NCBI RefSeq assembly: GCF_025426255.1
Contig: NZ_CP104861.1
Coordinates: 4,526,001-4,590,000, forward strand
Length of the DNA: 64,000 bases
Source: Pseudomonas fragi
GTDB lineage: Bacteria > Pseudomonadota > Gammaproteobacteria > Pseudomonadales > Pseudomonadaceae
Reading direction: 5' to 3'
Shown here: positions 9,215 to 18,020 of the stretch, in pieces
Layout of the letters: each line of letters begins with the position of its first letter
How positions within the stretch are numbered: the first letter of the stretch is position 1
Position numbers and translations under genes: made by a program
Notes under the pieces: generated by a model
What the model saw: the letters and a program-made list of their open reading frames with translations, nothing else
Databases searched by the model: none
What the model was told of the DNA's origin: nothing

Positions 9215-10030
9215 TCAATGACACACCTGCCCATCCCCAATCTTCAGGCTGTCCACCAACAAGGCATTACTGCGCAAATCCCAGGCACGGGTCTGGCCGC
9301 CACGGGCCTGCCAGTCATGCAACGCCGCATTGATCAGCGCCCGGCTCTGTTTATCGGTGCGGCTCAGGTAAACCCGTACATCACTGCTCGCCTTTAATGT
9401 CTGCGGCAACAACGTGTAGAAACGCCAGTCCGGCGCCTGTGCAAGCGCCTGCAAGCTGTTGCGTTCTTCAGCCAACAGGTTGCACTCGCCCGCCATAAAC
9501 GCCACCGCGGCACGAATCGACGACACATAGGTTCGCAACTCGGCGCCCTGTTGCGTCAAGGTTTGCGCCCAGGGACTGCCAACGGCAATGCACACGCTTT
9601 GCCCCTGTATCGGGCGCCGAGGTGCATTACGCAAGCCAATCAAAGCCCCCTCCCGGTACTGCACCGGCAACTTGCGCAAACTCGCCACCCGATCAGCCGT
9701 CACAGGCAGCTTCAAGCTCCCGGCTATCACCAGATCGACGCTGCCATCGTTCAAGTTGGTCATATCGGGCAACGCCTGCAGTTGCACCTTCAAGCCAAGG
9801 TAAGACCCCAGGGCTTCGGCCAACTGACTGTCCAGTTCATCCGGCTCGGCAACCAGCGCTTCCTGTCCCAGGGTCGGGCGCGGATAACTGCGTACACCCA
9901 CGCGCAACACCTGGCGCTGTTCGGCTGCCTGCAACAGCGGCCCCCGGGGCATATCGCCCGGTGCCGCAGGCCAGTGCCAGGCAACCAGCGCCGCTGCGCC
10001 AATCACCGCTGCCGCCAACCACCTAACCAC
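9215..10030 (-). CDS. Small periplasmic solute-binding (PBP2-type) protein
   Basis: The 271-residue protein has an N-terminal hydrophobic signal or anchor (WLAAAVIGAAALVAWHW). Features of the extracellular solute-binding family 3 follow: LRVGVRSYPRP, a LVIAGSLKLPVT segment and a central hinge region. Translation starts at GTG 10030, eight bases inside the end of the permease gene, so it is coupled to the importer. The upstream importer already has its own binding protein at 11671-12705. This would therefore be an accessory receptor, a second specificity or a sensor. The ligand is unknown. Confidence 0.7.
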   Translation of the reverse strand: MVRWLAAAVIGAAALVAWHWPAAPGDMPRGPLLQAAEQRQVLRVGVRSYPRPTLGQEALVAEPDELDSQLAEALGSYLGLKVQLQALPDMTNLNDGSVDLVIAGSLKLPVTADRVASLRKLPVQYREGALIGLRNAPRRPIQGQSVCIAVGSPWAQTLTQQGAELRTYVSSIRAAVAFMAGECNLLAEERNSLQALAQAPDWRFYTLLPQTLKASSDVRVYLSRTDKQSRALINAALHDWQARGGQTRAWDLRSNALLVDSLKIGDGQVCH

Positions 10031-10808
10031 CGTGGCGCAAGCCCCGGCGCCAATAGGTAAAACGTCGCTCCAACAAGGCCAGCAAAAAGTTCAGCAGCAA
10101 ACCCACCACCGCCAACAGCAGAATGCCTGCGTACATGCTGGGGATCTGGAACACCTCCTGGGAATTGAGCGTCAGAAAACCCAACCCGGAATGAGCACCG
10201 ATCATCTCGGCGGCCACCAGTGCGGTGATGCAATACGCACCCGCCAGACGAATCCCGGTAAAGATCGAAGGCGACGCCGCTGGCAGTACGATTTTGGTAA
10301 ACAGAAACCAGCGGTTCGCCCCCATCGACAGCGCCGAGTTGATCAGCAACCCATCGACCTGCTTCACCCCGCTGATGGTACTCAACAGAATCGGCCAGAA
10401 CGACGCCCAGAAAATGATCGCGATCTTGGACAATTCACCAATGCCCAAAAACAGAATAAACACCGGGAACAATGCCAGCGCCGAGGTCTGGCGAAAGAAC
10501 TGCAACAACGGATCAAGCACGCTTTCGACCCGTGCAAACCAGCCCATCATCAACCCCAGGCTGACACCCGAGGCGATGGCCAGCAGCAACCCGGCAAAAG
10601 AGCGAAACAGGCTGGCCTGCACGTGCTTGAGCAAGTCACCGCTGCTGGCCAGGTCCAGCACCGCACCCAACACCGCCGACGGCGGGCTCAGGTAGCCGGG
10701 GTTGACGATCCCCAATTGCGGCAACGCCTCCCAAAGGGCCAGGAACGCCACAATGCCCACGGTGCTGTCGAACACCCGGCGTGAAGTCAATTTAAAGCCC
10801 ATGGTCAT
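10023..10808 (-). CDS. ABC transporter permease, SsuC/TauC type
   Basis: The 261-residue inner-membrane permease has about six hydrophobic helices. The cytoplasmic loop characteristic of the nitrate/sulfonate/taurine group is present: LINSALSMGANRWFLFTKIVLPAASPSIFTGIRLA near residues 150-185. Its start overlaps the ATPase stop by four bases (10805-10808) and its end overlaps the next gene, giving a tightly coupled ATPase-permease-binding protein run. The probable role is uptake of an alkanesulfonate or sulfate ester. Confidence 0.92.
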   Translation of the reverse strand: MTMGFKLTSRRVFDSTVGIVAFLALWEALPQLGIVNPGYLSPPSAVLGAVLDLASSGDLLKHVQASLFRSFAGLLLAIASGVSLGLMMGWFARVESVLDPLLQFFRQTSALALFPVFILFLGIGELSKIAIIFWASFWPILLSTISGVKQVDGLLINSALSMGANRWFLFTKIVLPAASPSIFTGIRLAGAYCITALVAAEMIGAHSGLGFLTLNSQEVFQIPSMYAGILLLAVVGLLLNFLLALLERRFTYWRRGLRHGG

Positions 10809-11671
10809 ACTCCAATCCGATAACCACCCAGAGTCGCAATGCTCTGCCAGTTCTGATGCGTCGCCGCTGCTGCTGGCTCACGGGTTATGTCGCTCACTTC
10901 ATCGCGCAGGGCCTCCCAGGCGCGCTGGCGATAGTGAACAAAGGTTTGGGTATTGCGCAGTTCAGGAAGTCGGGGGCGGGCCAGGTCGATATCGAAAATC
11001 TCTTTGATCCTCCCCGGACGCTGAGTCATCACCGCCACCCGATCCGACAGGAAGATCGCTTCGTCCAGGCTGTGGGTGATGAACACGATGGTTTTTTTAT
11101 GGGTGTCCCAGATGCGCAGTAACTCGCTCTGCAAGGTCTCGCGAGTTTGCGCGTCCAGGGCCGCGAAGGGCTCGTCCATCAACAGCACGTCCGGGTCGTA
11201 GGCCAGCGAACGGGCAATGGCCACGCGCTGGCGCATGCCGCCGGACAACTCGTGGGGGTAGCGCGAGGCAAAGCCGTTGAGTCCCACCAGCTCTAGGTAT
11301 TCGCGGGCGGTTTCCAGTCGCTGTGCCTTGCCCACGCCGCGGATCTCCAGGCCCACGGCGATGTTGTCGAGCACCGTGCGCCAGGGCAAGAGTGCATACC
11401 CCTGAAACACCACCCCCTGATTGCGGTTGATGCCTTGCAGGGGTTTGCCGTCCACCAGCAGGTCACCGCCGGTCTTGTGCGCAAGCCCGGCGAGGATGTT
11501 CATAAAGGTCGACTTGCCGCAGCCCGACGGCCCGAGAATGGAGAGAAATTCGCCCTCGCGTACCTGCAGGTCGAACCCCTCCAGCACGGGCACCCGCTCC
11601 TCACGCCCGGATTCATCGCGGGCCTGGAATTCCATGCTCAGGTCTCGGGCGACGATCTTGTGGGCCGTCAT
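10805..11671 (-). CDS. ABC transporter ATPase, SsuB/TauB type
   Basis: The 288-residue cytosolic ATPase has Walker A GPSGCGKST near residue 46, signature LSGGMRQRVAIARSL near 145 and Walker B VLLMDEPFAALD. A switch His lies in FITHSLDEAIFLSDRV. These match the sulfonate/taurine/nitrate importer group. The start overlaps the stop of the binding-protein gene (TGATG). It works with the permease at 10023-10808 and the lipoprotein at 11671-12705. Confidence 0.94.
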   Translation of the reverse strand: MTAHKIVARDLSMEFQARDESGREERVPVLEGFDLQVREGEFLSILGPSGCGKSTFMNILAGLAHKTGGDLLVDGKPLQGINRNQGVVFQGYALLPWRTVLDNIAVGLEIRGVGKAQRLETAREYLELVGLNGFASRYPHELSGGMRQRVAIARSLAYDPDVLLMDEPFAALDAQTRETLQSELLRIWDTHKKTIVFITHSLDEAIFLSDRVAVMTQRPGRIKEIFDIDLARPRLPELRNTQTFVHYRQRAWEALRDEVSDITREPAAAATHQNWQSIATLGGYRIGV

Positions 11672-12705
11672 CAGGCGTGCCCCTGGGCGAACGGATTAAA
11701 TTCGTTGGTGTAGACGTCCTTGACCGCAATCGAGCCTTTTTTGATCTTGCCTTCGTTCTCCAAAATATCGATGTAGTACTGAATCGGCGGTTCGGTGACG
11801 ACCAGGTCGTCGACATAGGCAAAGCGCTCCACCAGTTCAAGCTTCATGCCGATGCGCTCGGAGGTGATCTTGCGCGCATCATCGGGGTTGGCATTGACCC
11901 AGTTCGCCGCCCGGGCGATGGCGTTGACCACGTCGCGGGTCGCCTCCGGGTGCTCGCGACTGAACTTGCCATACACGCTGTACGGCGCCATGCCACCCAG
12001 CCCGCCGTCCAGGTCGAAATCGCTCCACAACTTGCGCAGCGCCGGGTTGTTCTCGGCACCACCGGACGATGGCGGGTGGATGATGGCAACGTCGATATTG
12101 CCGGTGGCCAGGGTTTGTTCGCCCTGATTGTCCGGCACCACGACCCAGTTGATCTTGTCGACATTGACGCCCTGCTCGCGCAGGTACTTCTTGGTGACGA
12201 ACTCGGCGCACGCACCGAAGCTGTTGAAGCCGACGGTTTTACCTTCAAGGTCCTTGGGTTTGACGATGCCCGAATTGTCGCGCACGAAGTATTTCATGTG
12301 CGGGGCTTCCTGCAGCGTCCTGCCACCGGCGGCGACCACCTTGAGATCCAGGCCACTGGCGATGGCTGAAATCACCAGGGGCACCATGCGCGCACCGAAG
12401 TCGATTTCGCCGGTGCCGGTCAACGGAATGATCTGCGGTGCGGCGATGCGCCCGATGTACTTGGGCCGTGCGCGGGTGCCCTCGAAATAGCCGAGGGAGT
12501 CAGCGACGTAGACCAGATCGAATGACGGGTTGTCCGGGTACTTGAAGTCCACGACTTGATCGGCGCGGCTCTTGATCACGGCGGCGCTTTTACCGGCGCC
12601 CGCGTCCTTTTTTTCGCAGCCGGGCAGCAGAATGCCGGCAGCGCCAACTGCGCCCAGTACGGCGCAACTTCTGAGAAAAGCTCTTCTGTTATTGATCGGG
12701 TTCAT
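11671..12705 (-). CDS. ABC transporter substrate-binding lipoprotein, SsuA/TauA family
   Basis: The 344-residue binding protein begins NNRRAFLRSCAVLGAVGAAG and then LLPGC: a twin-arginine-like signal with a lipobox whose Cys is about residue 29. This suggests a folded, lipid-anchored receptor. The mature part has the NMT1/SsuA-type pattern (VVDFKYPDNPSFDLVYVADS, then LEGKTVGFNSFGACAEF). It is the first gene of a four-gene unit (binding protein, ATPase, permease, second binding protein). A ribosome site AGGAG lies just before the ATG. The ligand is probably an organosulfur compound, inferred from the neighbours. Confidence 0.88.
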   Translation of the reverse strand: MNPINNRRAFLRSCAVLGAVGAAGILLPGCEKKDAGAGKSAAVIKSRADQVVDFKYPDNPSFDLVYVADSLGYFEGTRARPKYIGRIAAPQIIPLTGTGEIDFGARMVPLVISAIASGLDLKVVAAGGRTLQEAPHMKYFVRDNSGIVKPKDLEGKTVGFNSFGACAEFVTKKYLREQGVNVDKINWVVVPDNQGEQTLATGNIDVAIIHPPSSGGAENNPALRKLWSDFDLDGGLGGMAPYSVYGKFSREHPEATRDVVNAIARAANWVNANPDDARKITSERIGMKLELVERFAYVDDLVVTEPPIQYYIDILENEGKIKKGSIAVKDVYTNEFNPFAQGHA

Positions 12706-12735
12706 GCCCGCTCCTTATGGTCTTGTAGTAGCCCC

Positions 12736-12882
12736 GTAGCAGCTGACGAGCTCCGCGAGGCTGCGTTCGGCTGCGAAGCAGTCGCAAATCCATGCACCAC
12801 TGTTAATCAGATACACCGCGATCAGAGGGTTTACGAGGGCGGCGCCCTCGAACGCAGCCTCTCGGAGCTCGTCAGCTGCTAC
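12736..12882. repeat. Long inverted-repeat intergenic element (MITE-like)
   Basis: Arms of 34 bases at 12736-12769 and 12849-12882 are near-perfect inverted copies; both contain GTAGCAGCTGACGAGCTC and end at the AGGCTGCGTTCG block. They flank 79 bases without a gene. The arms share their GTAGC-GCTG...AGGCTGCG framework with the elements at 9036-9198 and 51764-51892. The element separates the monooxygenase gene from the downstream importer, both read leftwards, so it would sit in a transcript and may attenuate read-through. Confidence 0.85.
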
Positions 12883-12899
12883 AGGTAATCAGTTAATGC

Positions 12900-14231
12900 T
12901 CAGGCTGTTTTAAGGGCGTAGCGCGACTCCGGGCGCGTCAGGCCGTAGTGCTCGCGCAAGGTGCTGCCCGCGTACTCGGTGCGGAACAAACCGCGCTTGC
13001 GCAAAATCGGCAGCACTTCATCCAGGAATACTTCAAAGCCATCGGGAAATGCCGGAGGCATCACGTTGAAACCATCGGCCGCGCCGCTGCGGAACCACTG
13101 CTCGATCAAATCGGCAATCTGCACCGGGGTACCCACCGGCACCCAGTGCCCACGCGCTCCAGCCAGGCGGTTGATCAACTGGCGCAAGGTGGCGTTTTCA
13201 CGGTCGACGATATCGATGATCAATTTGAAACGGCTGGACTGGCTTTCAGTACCGCTAAAGTCGATCAGGTGGCGCGGGAATGGCGCATCCAGGTCATGTC
13301 CAGTCAGGTCCACGCCCAACATGCGCCGCAGTTGGCCCAGGGAAACGTGGGGCAGCACCAGTTCGTTGAGCTCGTCGAATTTACGCTGAGCCTCGGCTTC
13401 GGTACTCGCGATATACGGACTGATGCCCGGAAGGATTTTCAACTGGCGCGGGTCGCGGCCCACGGCCTTGGCCCGGGCCCGAATGTTATTGGCAAATTCG
13501 GTGGCGCTTTGCAGGGTCTGGTGCGCAGTAAAAATCGCTTCGGCATGCCTGGCGGCGAAATCACGGCCATCCTCGGAAGAACCGGCCTGCACCTGCACCG
13601 GCCGCCCCTGGGGCGAACGCGGCGAATTCAGCGGTCCCTTGACCTTGTAGTAGGCGCCAACATGGTTGATCGCATGCACCTTGCCACTGTCGGCAAACAC
13701 TCCGGCGCTCTTGTCCAGCACCAGTGCATCATCTTCCCAGCTGTCCCATAAATCCCCGACCACTTGCACGAACTCTTCGGCCTGGGCGTAACGATCATGG
13801 GCCGAAGGGTGTGCGTCGAGGCCAAAATTGGCAGCGGCGGCGGCCATTGAAGTAGTGACGATATTCCAACCGGCGCGACCTTTACTCAAGTGGTCGAGCG
13901 CGCTGAATGAGCGGGCCAGGTTGTAGGGTTCGCTGTAGGTGGTACTGGCCGTAGCGATCAGGCCAATGCGCTGGGTAACTGCAGCAATGGCCGCCAGCCA
14001 GGTCACCGGTTCAAAGCGGATCCGCAGGCCTTCACGGCCGCTTTCGGCCAGTGACGGTGAGTCGGCAAAGAAGATCGCATCGAGCTTTTCCCGTTCAGCG
14101 CGCAATGCAAGCTGCTGGTAATAACCGATGTCCATCGACGATTCCGGCACCGACTGCGGGTGGCGCCAGGCGGCTTCGTGATGACCATTGGGGTAGATAA
14201 ACAGATTGAGGCTGAGCTGACGTTCGGACAT
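12900..14231 (-). CDS. Flavin-dependent monooxygenase of the NtaA/SnaA/DszA family
   Basis: The 443-residue luciferase-like protein carries family-typical segments: NLFIYPNGHHEAAWRHP, the KLDAIFFADSP stretch, ARSFSALDHLSKGRAGWNIV and GRPVQVQAGSSEDGRDFAARHAE. NtaA/DszA enzymes use FMNH2 and oxygen to split C-N or C-S bonds. The gene follows the ATPase at 14264-15028 after 32 bases and is read with it. A sulfonate or sulfone substrate is likely. It needs a partner flavin reductase that the window does not contain. Confidence 0.88.
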   Translation of the reverse strand: MSERQLSLNLFIYPNGHHEAAWRHPQSVPESSMDIGYYQQLALRAEREKLDAIFFADSPSLAESGREGLRIRFEPVTWLAAIAAVTQRIGLIATASTTYSEPYNLARSFSALDHLSKGRAGWNIVTTSMAAAAANFGLDAHPSAHDRYAQAEEFVQVVGDLWDSWEDDALVLDKSAGVFADSGKVHAINHVGAYYKVKGPLNSPRSPQGRPVQVQAGSSEDGRDFAARHAEAIFTAHQTLQSATEFANNIRARAKAVGRDPRQLKILPGISPYIASTEAEAQRKFDELNELVLPHVSLGQLRRMLGVDLTGHDLDAPFPRHLIDFSGTESQSSRFKLIIDIVDRENATLRQLINRLAGARGHWVPVGTPVQIADLIEQWFRSGAADGFNVMPPAFPDGFEVFLDEVLPILRKRGLFRTEYAGSTLREHYGLTRPESRYALKTA

Positions 14232-14263
14232 TTTCCGTTCTCTGAATTTTAGGTAGCAAGGGT

Positions 14264-15028
14264 TCAGTGCAATTCGGCGAAGTCGCTCAGCACATCGTCG
14301 CGCAGGGCGATAAAGCGGCTGTCACTACGGTTGCGCGGGCGCGGCAAATCGATATCGAGGATGCGGCGGATACGCCCTGGATTGGGCTGCATAACGACCA
14401 CGCGGTCGCCCAGAAATACCGCTTCATCCACATCGTGGGTGACCAGGATCATGGTGATTTTTTCCTTGGCCCAGATGTTTTGCAGCTCGCCTTGCAGGCG
14501 GGCACGGGTCAAGGCATCGAGGGCCCCCAGCGGCTCGTCCAGCAACAGCACGCTGGGGCGATTGACCAGGCCGCGAGCGATAGCCACCCGCTGGGCCATG
14601 CCGCCGGAGATCTGGTGCGGGTAGGCATCGATAAAGTCTTGCAGGCCCACCAGTTCAATGTGCTCGCGCACGGTGTCGCGCTTTTCCTTTGCGCTCAGCG
14701 GCGAATTCTTGAGGGCAACTGCAACGTTCTGCTCAACATTGAGCCAAGGGAACAAACGGTGATCCTGAAACACGATGCCGCGCTCAAGACCGGTGCCGTC
14801 GATGGGCTTGCCGTCGAGCAGGATGCGCCCGTCGTATTCCTCGTCCAGTCCCAGGATCAACCGCAACAAGGTGGATTTGCCGCAACCGCTGGCGCCGACG
14901 ATGCTGATGAATTCGCCGGGGGCGATGTTGAGCTGAATATTGTCCAGGACCTGCAATTGGCTGGTGCTGCCCGGTCGGGAAGCAAAGCGCTTGCTGATGT
15001 TTTCCAGGGTCAGGCTGTTATTGAGCAT
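14264..15028 (-). CDS. ABC transporter ATPase, SsuB type
   Basis: The 254-residue ATPase starts at the ATG complementary to 15026-15028 (MLNNSLTLENISKRF), behind an AAGGAT site; a longer frame to 15115 runs into the permease gene and is unlikely. It has Walker A GASGCGKST, signature ISGGMAQRVAIARGL and Walker B VLLLDEPLGALD. The C-terminal region DLPRPRNRSD is typical of sulfonate/nitrate importers. It would energise the paired permeases immediately upstream. Confidence 0.93.
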   Translation of the reverse strand: MLNNSLTLENISKRFASRPGSTSQLQVLDNIQLNIAPGEFISIVGASGCGKSTLLRLILGLDEEYDGRILLDGKPIDGTGLERGIVFQDHRLFPWLNVEQNVAVALKNSPLSAKEKRDTVREHIELVGLQDFIDAYPHQISGGMAQRVAIARGLVNRPSVLLLDEPLGALDALTRARLQGELQNIWAKEKITMILVTHDVDEAVFLGDRVVVMQPNPGRIRRILDIDLPRPRNRSDSRFIALRDDVLSDFAELH

Positions 15029-15053
15029 GCTGCAATCCTTCTGAAAGTGCCGA

Positions 15054-15842
15054 TCAACGCGGGTCAATGCCGTACAGGCGCTGCATCCGTCGCTCAAAAA
15101 TCCGGGCCAGGGCATTGAGGCTCCAGCCCACCAGGCCGATGACCACCATGCCGAACAGCACCAGGTCCATCATGAAATGCTCACTGCCATCGATCAGCGT
15201 GTTGCCAATGCCCTCCCCCGATACGAGCAGGTATTCGGCACCGATAGTTGCCAGCCACGAGTACACCAGCGCCAGATACAGCCCGGTGAAAATCGACGGC
15301 AAGGCGGCGGGCAGCATGACCCCGACGATGGTTTGCCAGCGGCTGAAGCGGTATACCCGCGCCACTTCCAGCAGATTGGGCGGGACGTTGCGCAGCCCGT
15401 CGCAGGTGTTGACCACCACCGGCACCAATGCCGCCAGCGACAGAAACACCACCTTGGCCACATCCCCCAGGCCGAACCACACCGAGATCAGCGGGATCCA
15501 GGCGAACAGCGAAATCTGCTTGAACGTATTGAAACTTGGGCCCACCAGACGCTCGAAGTAGTGCGACAGGCCAAGCAGGCAGCCCAGCACCAGCCCAAGC
15601 GTGGTGCCGATAAAAAAACCACTGAGGTTGCGCGCCAGACTGGCGCTGATGGCCCGCCAGAATTTGCCTGATGCAATCTGGTCCCAGGCCGTGGCTGCGA
15701 CTTTTTCCGGTGAAACCAGCAGACCGGACTGGCTCCAGCCCATGTGCGAGGCCAGCCACCACAGGGCGACGGCGCCAATCGGCAACACCCAACCGCGATA
15801 GCGACGGCTGCTGCCATGACTGATTGCCAGTGCGCTACTCAT
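15054..15842 (-). CDS. ABC transporter permease, SsuC type (second of a pair)
   Basis: The 262-residue membrane protein has about six hydrophobic helices and the conserved loop LLEVARVYRFSRWQTIVGVMLPAALPSIFTGL near residues 155-185. It overlaps the previous permease gene by four bases (15839-15842). Two different permeases next to one ATPase and one binding protein imply a heterodimeric channel, unlike the usual SsuC homodimer. Confidence 0.92.
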   Translation of the reverse strand: MSSALAISHGSSRRYRGWVLPIGAVALWWLASHMGWSQSGLLVSPEKVAATAWDQIASGKFWRAISASLARNLSGFFIGTTLGLVLGCLLGLSHYFERLVGPSFNTFKQISLFAWIPLISVWFGLGDVAKVVFLSLAALVPVVVNTCDGLRNVPPNLLEVARVYRFSRWQTIVGVMLPAALPSIFTGLYLALVYSWLATIGAEYLLVSGEGIGNTLIDGSEHFMMDLVLFGMVVIGLVGWSLNALARIFERRMQRLYGIDPR

Positions 15843-16741
15843 GACAGGCGCCCCGCTGCGGGTGTGCGACCACGATTGAGACGCCGCTCGGCGTAATCGA
15901 AACCGCGATCGATCAACAGGCCGATCCCGCCGACCACCACCACGGCAGCCATCACCAGATCCAGCTGGAACAGTTGGCGACCATAAACAATCAGGTAACC
16001 CAGCCCTTCGCTCGACGCCACCAGCTCAACCACCACCAGCGATAGCCAGGCCTTGGTGAAGCCCAGACGCAGGCCGGTAAACAGGGTTGGAACAGCCGCA
16101 GGCAAGACGATAAAAATCACGCTCTGCCAACGACTGAAACCGTATGCCCGCCCGGCTTCCAGCAAGCCCTTGGGCGCTTGATGGAAAGCCTGCAAGGTAC
16201 ACAGCGTGATCGGCACCAGGGCCGCCTTGGCAATCAGCACATACTTGAGCGGCTCACCGATGCCGAACAGCAACAAGGCAAACGGCAGCCAGGCCAGTAC
16301 CGGAATTTGCACAATGGCGTTGAAGGTGGGCAGCAGATAATCCTCGATGGTTTTCGACAGCCCCATGGCCAGCCCCAACACCACACCAATGGAGGCCCCG
16401 AGAGCAAAACCGACCACCACCCGCTGCAGGCTGGCGGCGGCATTTATCCACAGGTCGCCGGAGGCAAAGAGGTCCGAAAGGGTTTCGTAAACATAGGCGG
16501 GTGGCGGCAAGACCTGCTCTGACAGCCAGCCCTGCTCCACCCCCAGAAACCACAGGCCCAACACGGCCAGCGGCAACAGCCAAGGCAAGGCTCTGTCACC
16601 CAACTGCGAAGACCAGGCCCAAGTGCGCGGCACCTCGACCTTGCGTACCGGGCGCGTCGGTGCTGGCGGCAAGCGCTGGACGTTGCCCTTCGGTAGCGCC
16701 GGTACGTACTGCTCTGGTGCAACTGTCTGTGCCCTGGCCAT
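15839..16741 (-). CDS. ABC transporter permease, SsuC type (first of a pair)
   Basis: The 300-residue permease has a polar N-terminal extension of about 50 residues before the first membrane helix (ALPWLLPLAVLGLWFLGVEQGWL). The conserved loop GLLEAGRAYGFSRWQSVIFIVLPAAVPTLFTGL lies in the second half. The stop overlaps the start of the next permease (ATGA). It is separated from the upstream binding-protein gene by 148 bases holding a REPIN. The function is transport of the same organosulfur ligand. Confidence 0.92.
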   Translation of the reverse strand: MARAQTVAPEQYVPALPKGNVQRLPPAPTRPVRKVEVPRTWAWSSQLGDRALPWLLPLAVLGLWFLGVEQGWLSEQVLPPPAYVYETLSDLFASGDLWINAAASLQRVVVGFALGASIGVVLGLAMGLSKTIEDYLLPTFNAIVQIPVLAWLPFALLLFGIGEPLKYVLIAKAALVPITLCTLQAFHQAPKGLLEAGRAYGFSRWQSVIFIVLPAAVPTLFTGLRLGFTKAWLSLVVVELVASSEGLGYLIVYGRQLFQLDLVMAAVVVVGGIGLLIDRGFDYAERRLNRGRTPAAGRLS

Positions 16742-16792
16742 ATGCGTGGTTCCTTAGCTACTACAAAAAACGGAGTTCCTGTTGGCGACCTT

Positions 16793-16877
16793 GTGGGAGC
16801 GGGCTTGCTCGCGATGCAGACGACATGGTCTGTCTGGATAACCGCGTCGATTCAATCGCGAGCAAGCCCGCTCCCAT
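16793..16877. repeat. REPIN: two inverted REP-type hairpin halves
   Basis: The left half 16793-16815 (GTGGGAGCGGGCTTGCTCGCGAT) and right half 16855-16877 are inverted copies with one mismatch at the outer edge, separated by 39 bases. This is the standard REP doublet of the Pseudomonas fluorescens group. It sits inside the operon between binding protein and permease, where it could stabilise the upstream part of the mRNA. Confidence 0.92.
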
Positions 16878-16889
16878 AGGGGTATGCAG

Positions 16890-17984
16890 TTACTTGCCCG
16901 CTACCGCATTGCCTTCAGGCTGCTTGCCATCCGTGCCATAGGCCGTCCAGAAGTTCTCCAGGCCTTTGGCCTTGAGCGCGGTCTGCAGGTAGCCGGGCTC
17001 AAACCAGCCATCGATGCTGACCGGACGGCGGATCAATTTTTCGTCCTTGGCCTGATCCGCCACCGCCTGATAGCGGCTGACCAAAAAGGTGTCGATCAGC
17101 GGCGAAGCCCTGTCCCGCAGGCTGACCCCAGTGAAATCGGCGCGCAGTGAGTCCACAGGGTCATTGCTTTTGGCCCACTCGGTGAAGACCTCATCACGGT
17201 GGCTGTCTTCAGAGGTCCAATGCGCGGCATCCACCAGCGTATCGACCACTTTTTGCACATTGGCCGGATGCTCTTTTTCATAAGCACCACGCACCACCAA
17301 TGCGGTTTGACGGGTATAGCGCACATCCTGATCCGGGTTGTCGTAAACGATGTCGATCAGGCCCTTGTCACGCAGCTTGAACAGTTCACGACCGCCAAAG
17401 GCGGCATCCACACCGTTGGAAACCAGCGCTGCCTGAGTGCTGCCGGTATCGAGGTTGATGACCTTGATATCGCGCTCGGTCAGACCGTGCTCGGCCAACA
17501 GGTTGATCGACACCAGATGGCCGTTGGTACCGCGAAACACTGCGACCTTCTTGCCTTTAAGGTCTTCGATAGTCTTGATCTCAGAGCCTTTTGGCACCGC
17601 CAGATACAGATTGGCTCGCACACCCAGTGCTGCCAGCAGCCTGGTGTCCAGCCCATTGGAGCGCCCGACCACTGCGGGCAAGTCGCCCTGGTAGGCGAAG
17701 TCCAGCTGCTGATTGGACAAGGCTTCGTTAACCGCAGGGCCAGCCCCTTTGAAGAAGAACCACTGCACCTCGGTGCCCGTTCCGGCGAAGGCTTTTTCCA
17801 GCAGTTGCTGGTTGCGCACTATGCCCAGGGGCGAGCCGCTGAACGTGACCGGATCACCGCCACCGGCGCTCGCCACGCCGATGCGCAACACATCGGCCTC
17901 GGCCAGCGGTACAGCCATGACCACAGCCAGCACGGCAGCGATGCGGGTCTTGCGCAGCAGGGTATTTACTTTGAATGAGGCCAT
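16890..17984 (-). CDS. ABC transporter substrate-binding protein, SsuA/AtsR-like
   Basis: The 364-residue periplasmic protein has a cleavable signal (KTRIAAVLAVVMAVPLAEA). The body matches the aliphatic-sulfonate binding family: LRIGVASAGGGDPVTFSG, the EVQWFFFKGAGPAVNEALSN segment and LDFAYQGDLPA. It lies 36 bases after the AtsK-like dioxygenase and before the paired permeases, so it is the receptor of that importer. A sulfate ester or alkanesulfonate ligand is inferred from this neighbour. Confidence 0.9.
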   Translation of the reverse strand: MASFKVNTLLRKTRIAAVLAVVMAVPLAEADVLRIGVASAGGGDPVTFSGSPLGIVRNQQLLEKAFAGTGTEVQWFFFKGAGPAVNEALSNQQLDFAYQGDLPAVVGRSNGLDTRLLAALGVRANLYLAVPKGSEIKTIEDLKGKKVAVFRGTNGHLVSINLLAEHGLTERDIKVINLDTGSTQAALVSNGVDAAFGGRELFKLRDKGLIDIVYDNPDQDVRYTRQTALVVRGAYEKEHPANVQKVVDTLVDAAHWTSEDSHRDEVFTEWAKSNDPVDSLRADFTGVSLRDRASPLIDTFLVSRYQAVADQAKDEKLIRRPVSIDGWFEPGYLQTALKAKGLENFWTAYGTDGKQPEGNAVAGK

Positions 17985-18020
17985 GGGCAGATCTTCCTTG
18001 GAGCGATGAGGTGCGGCCCG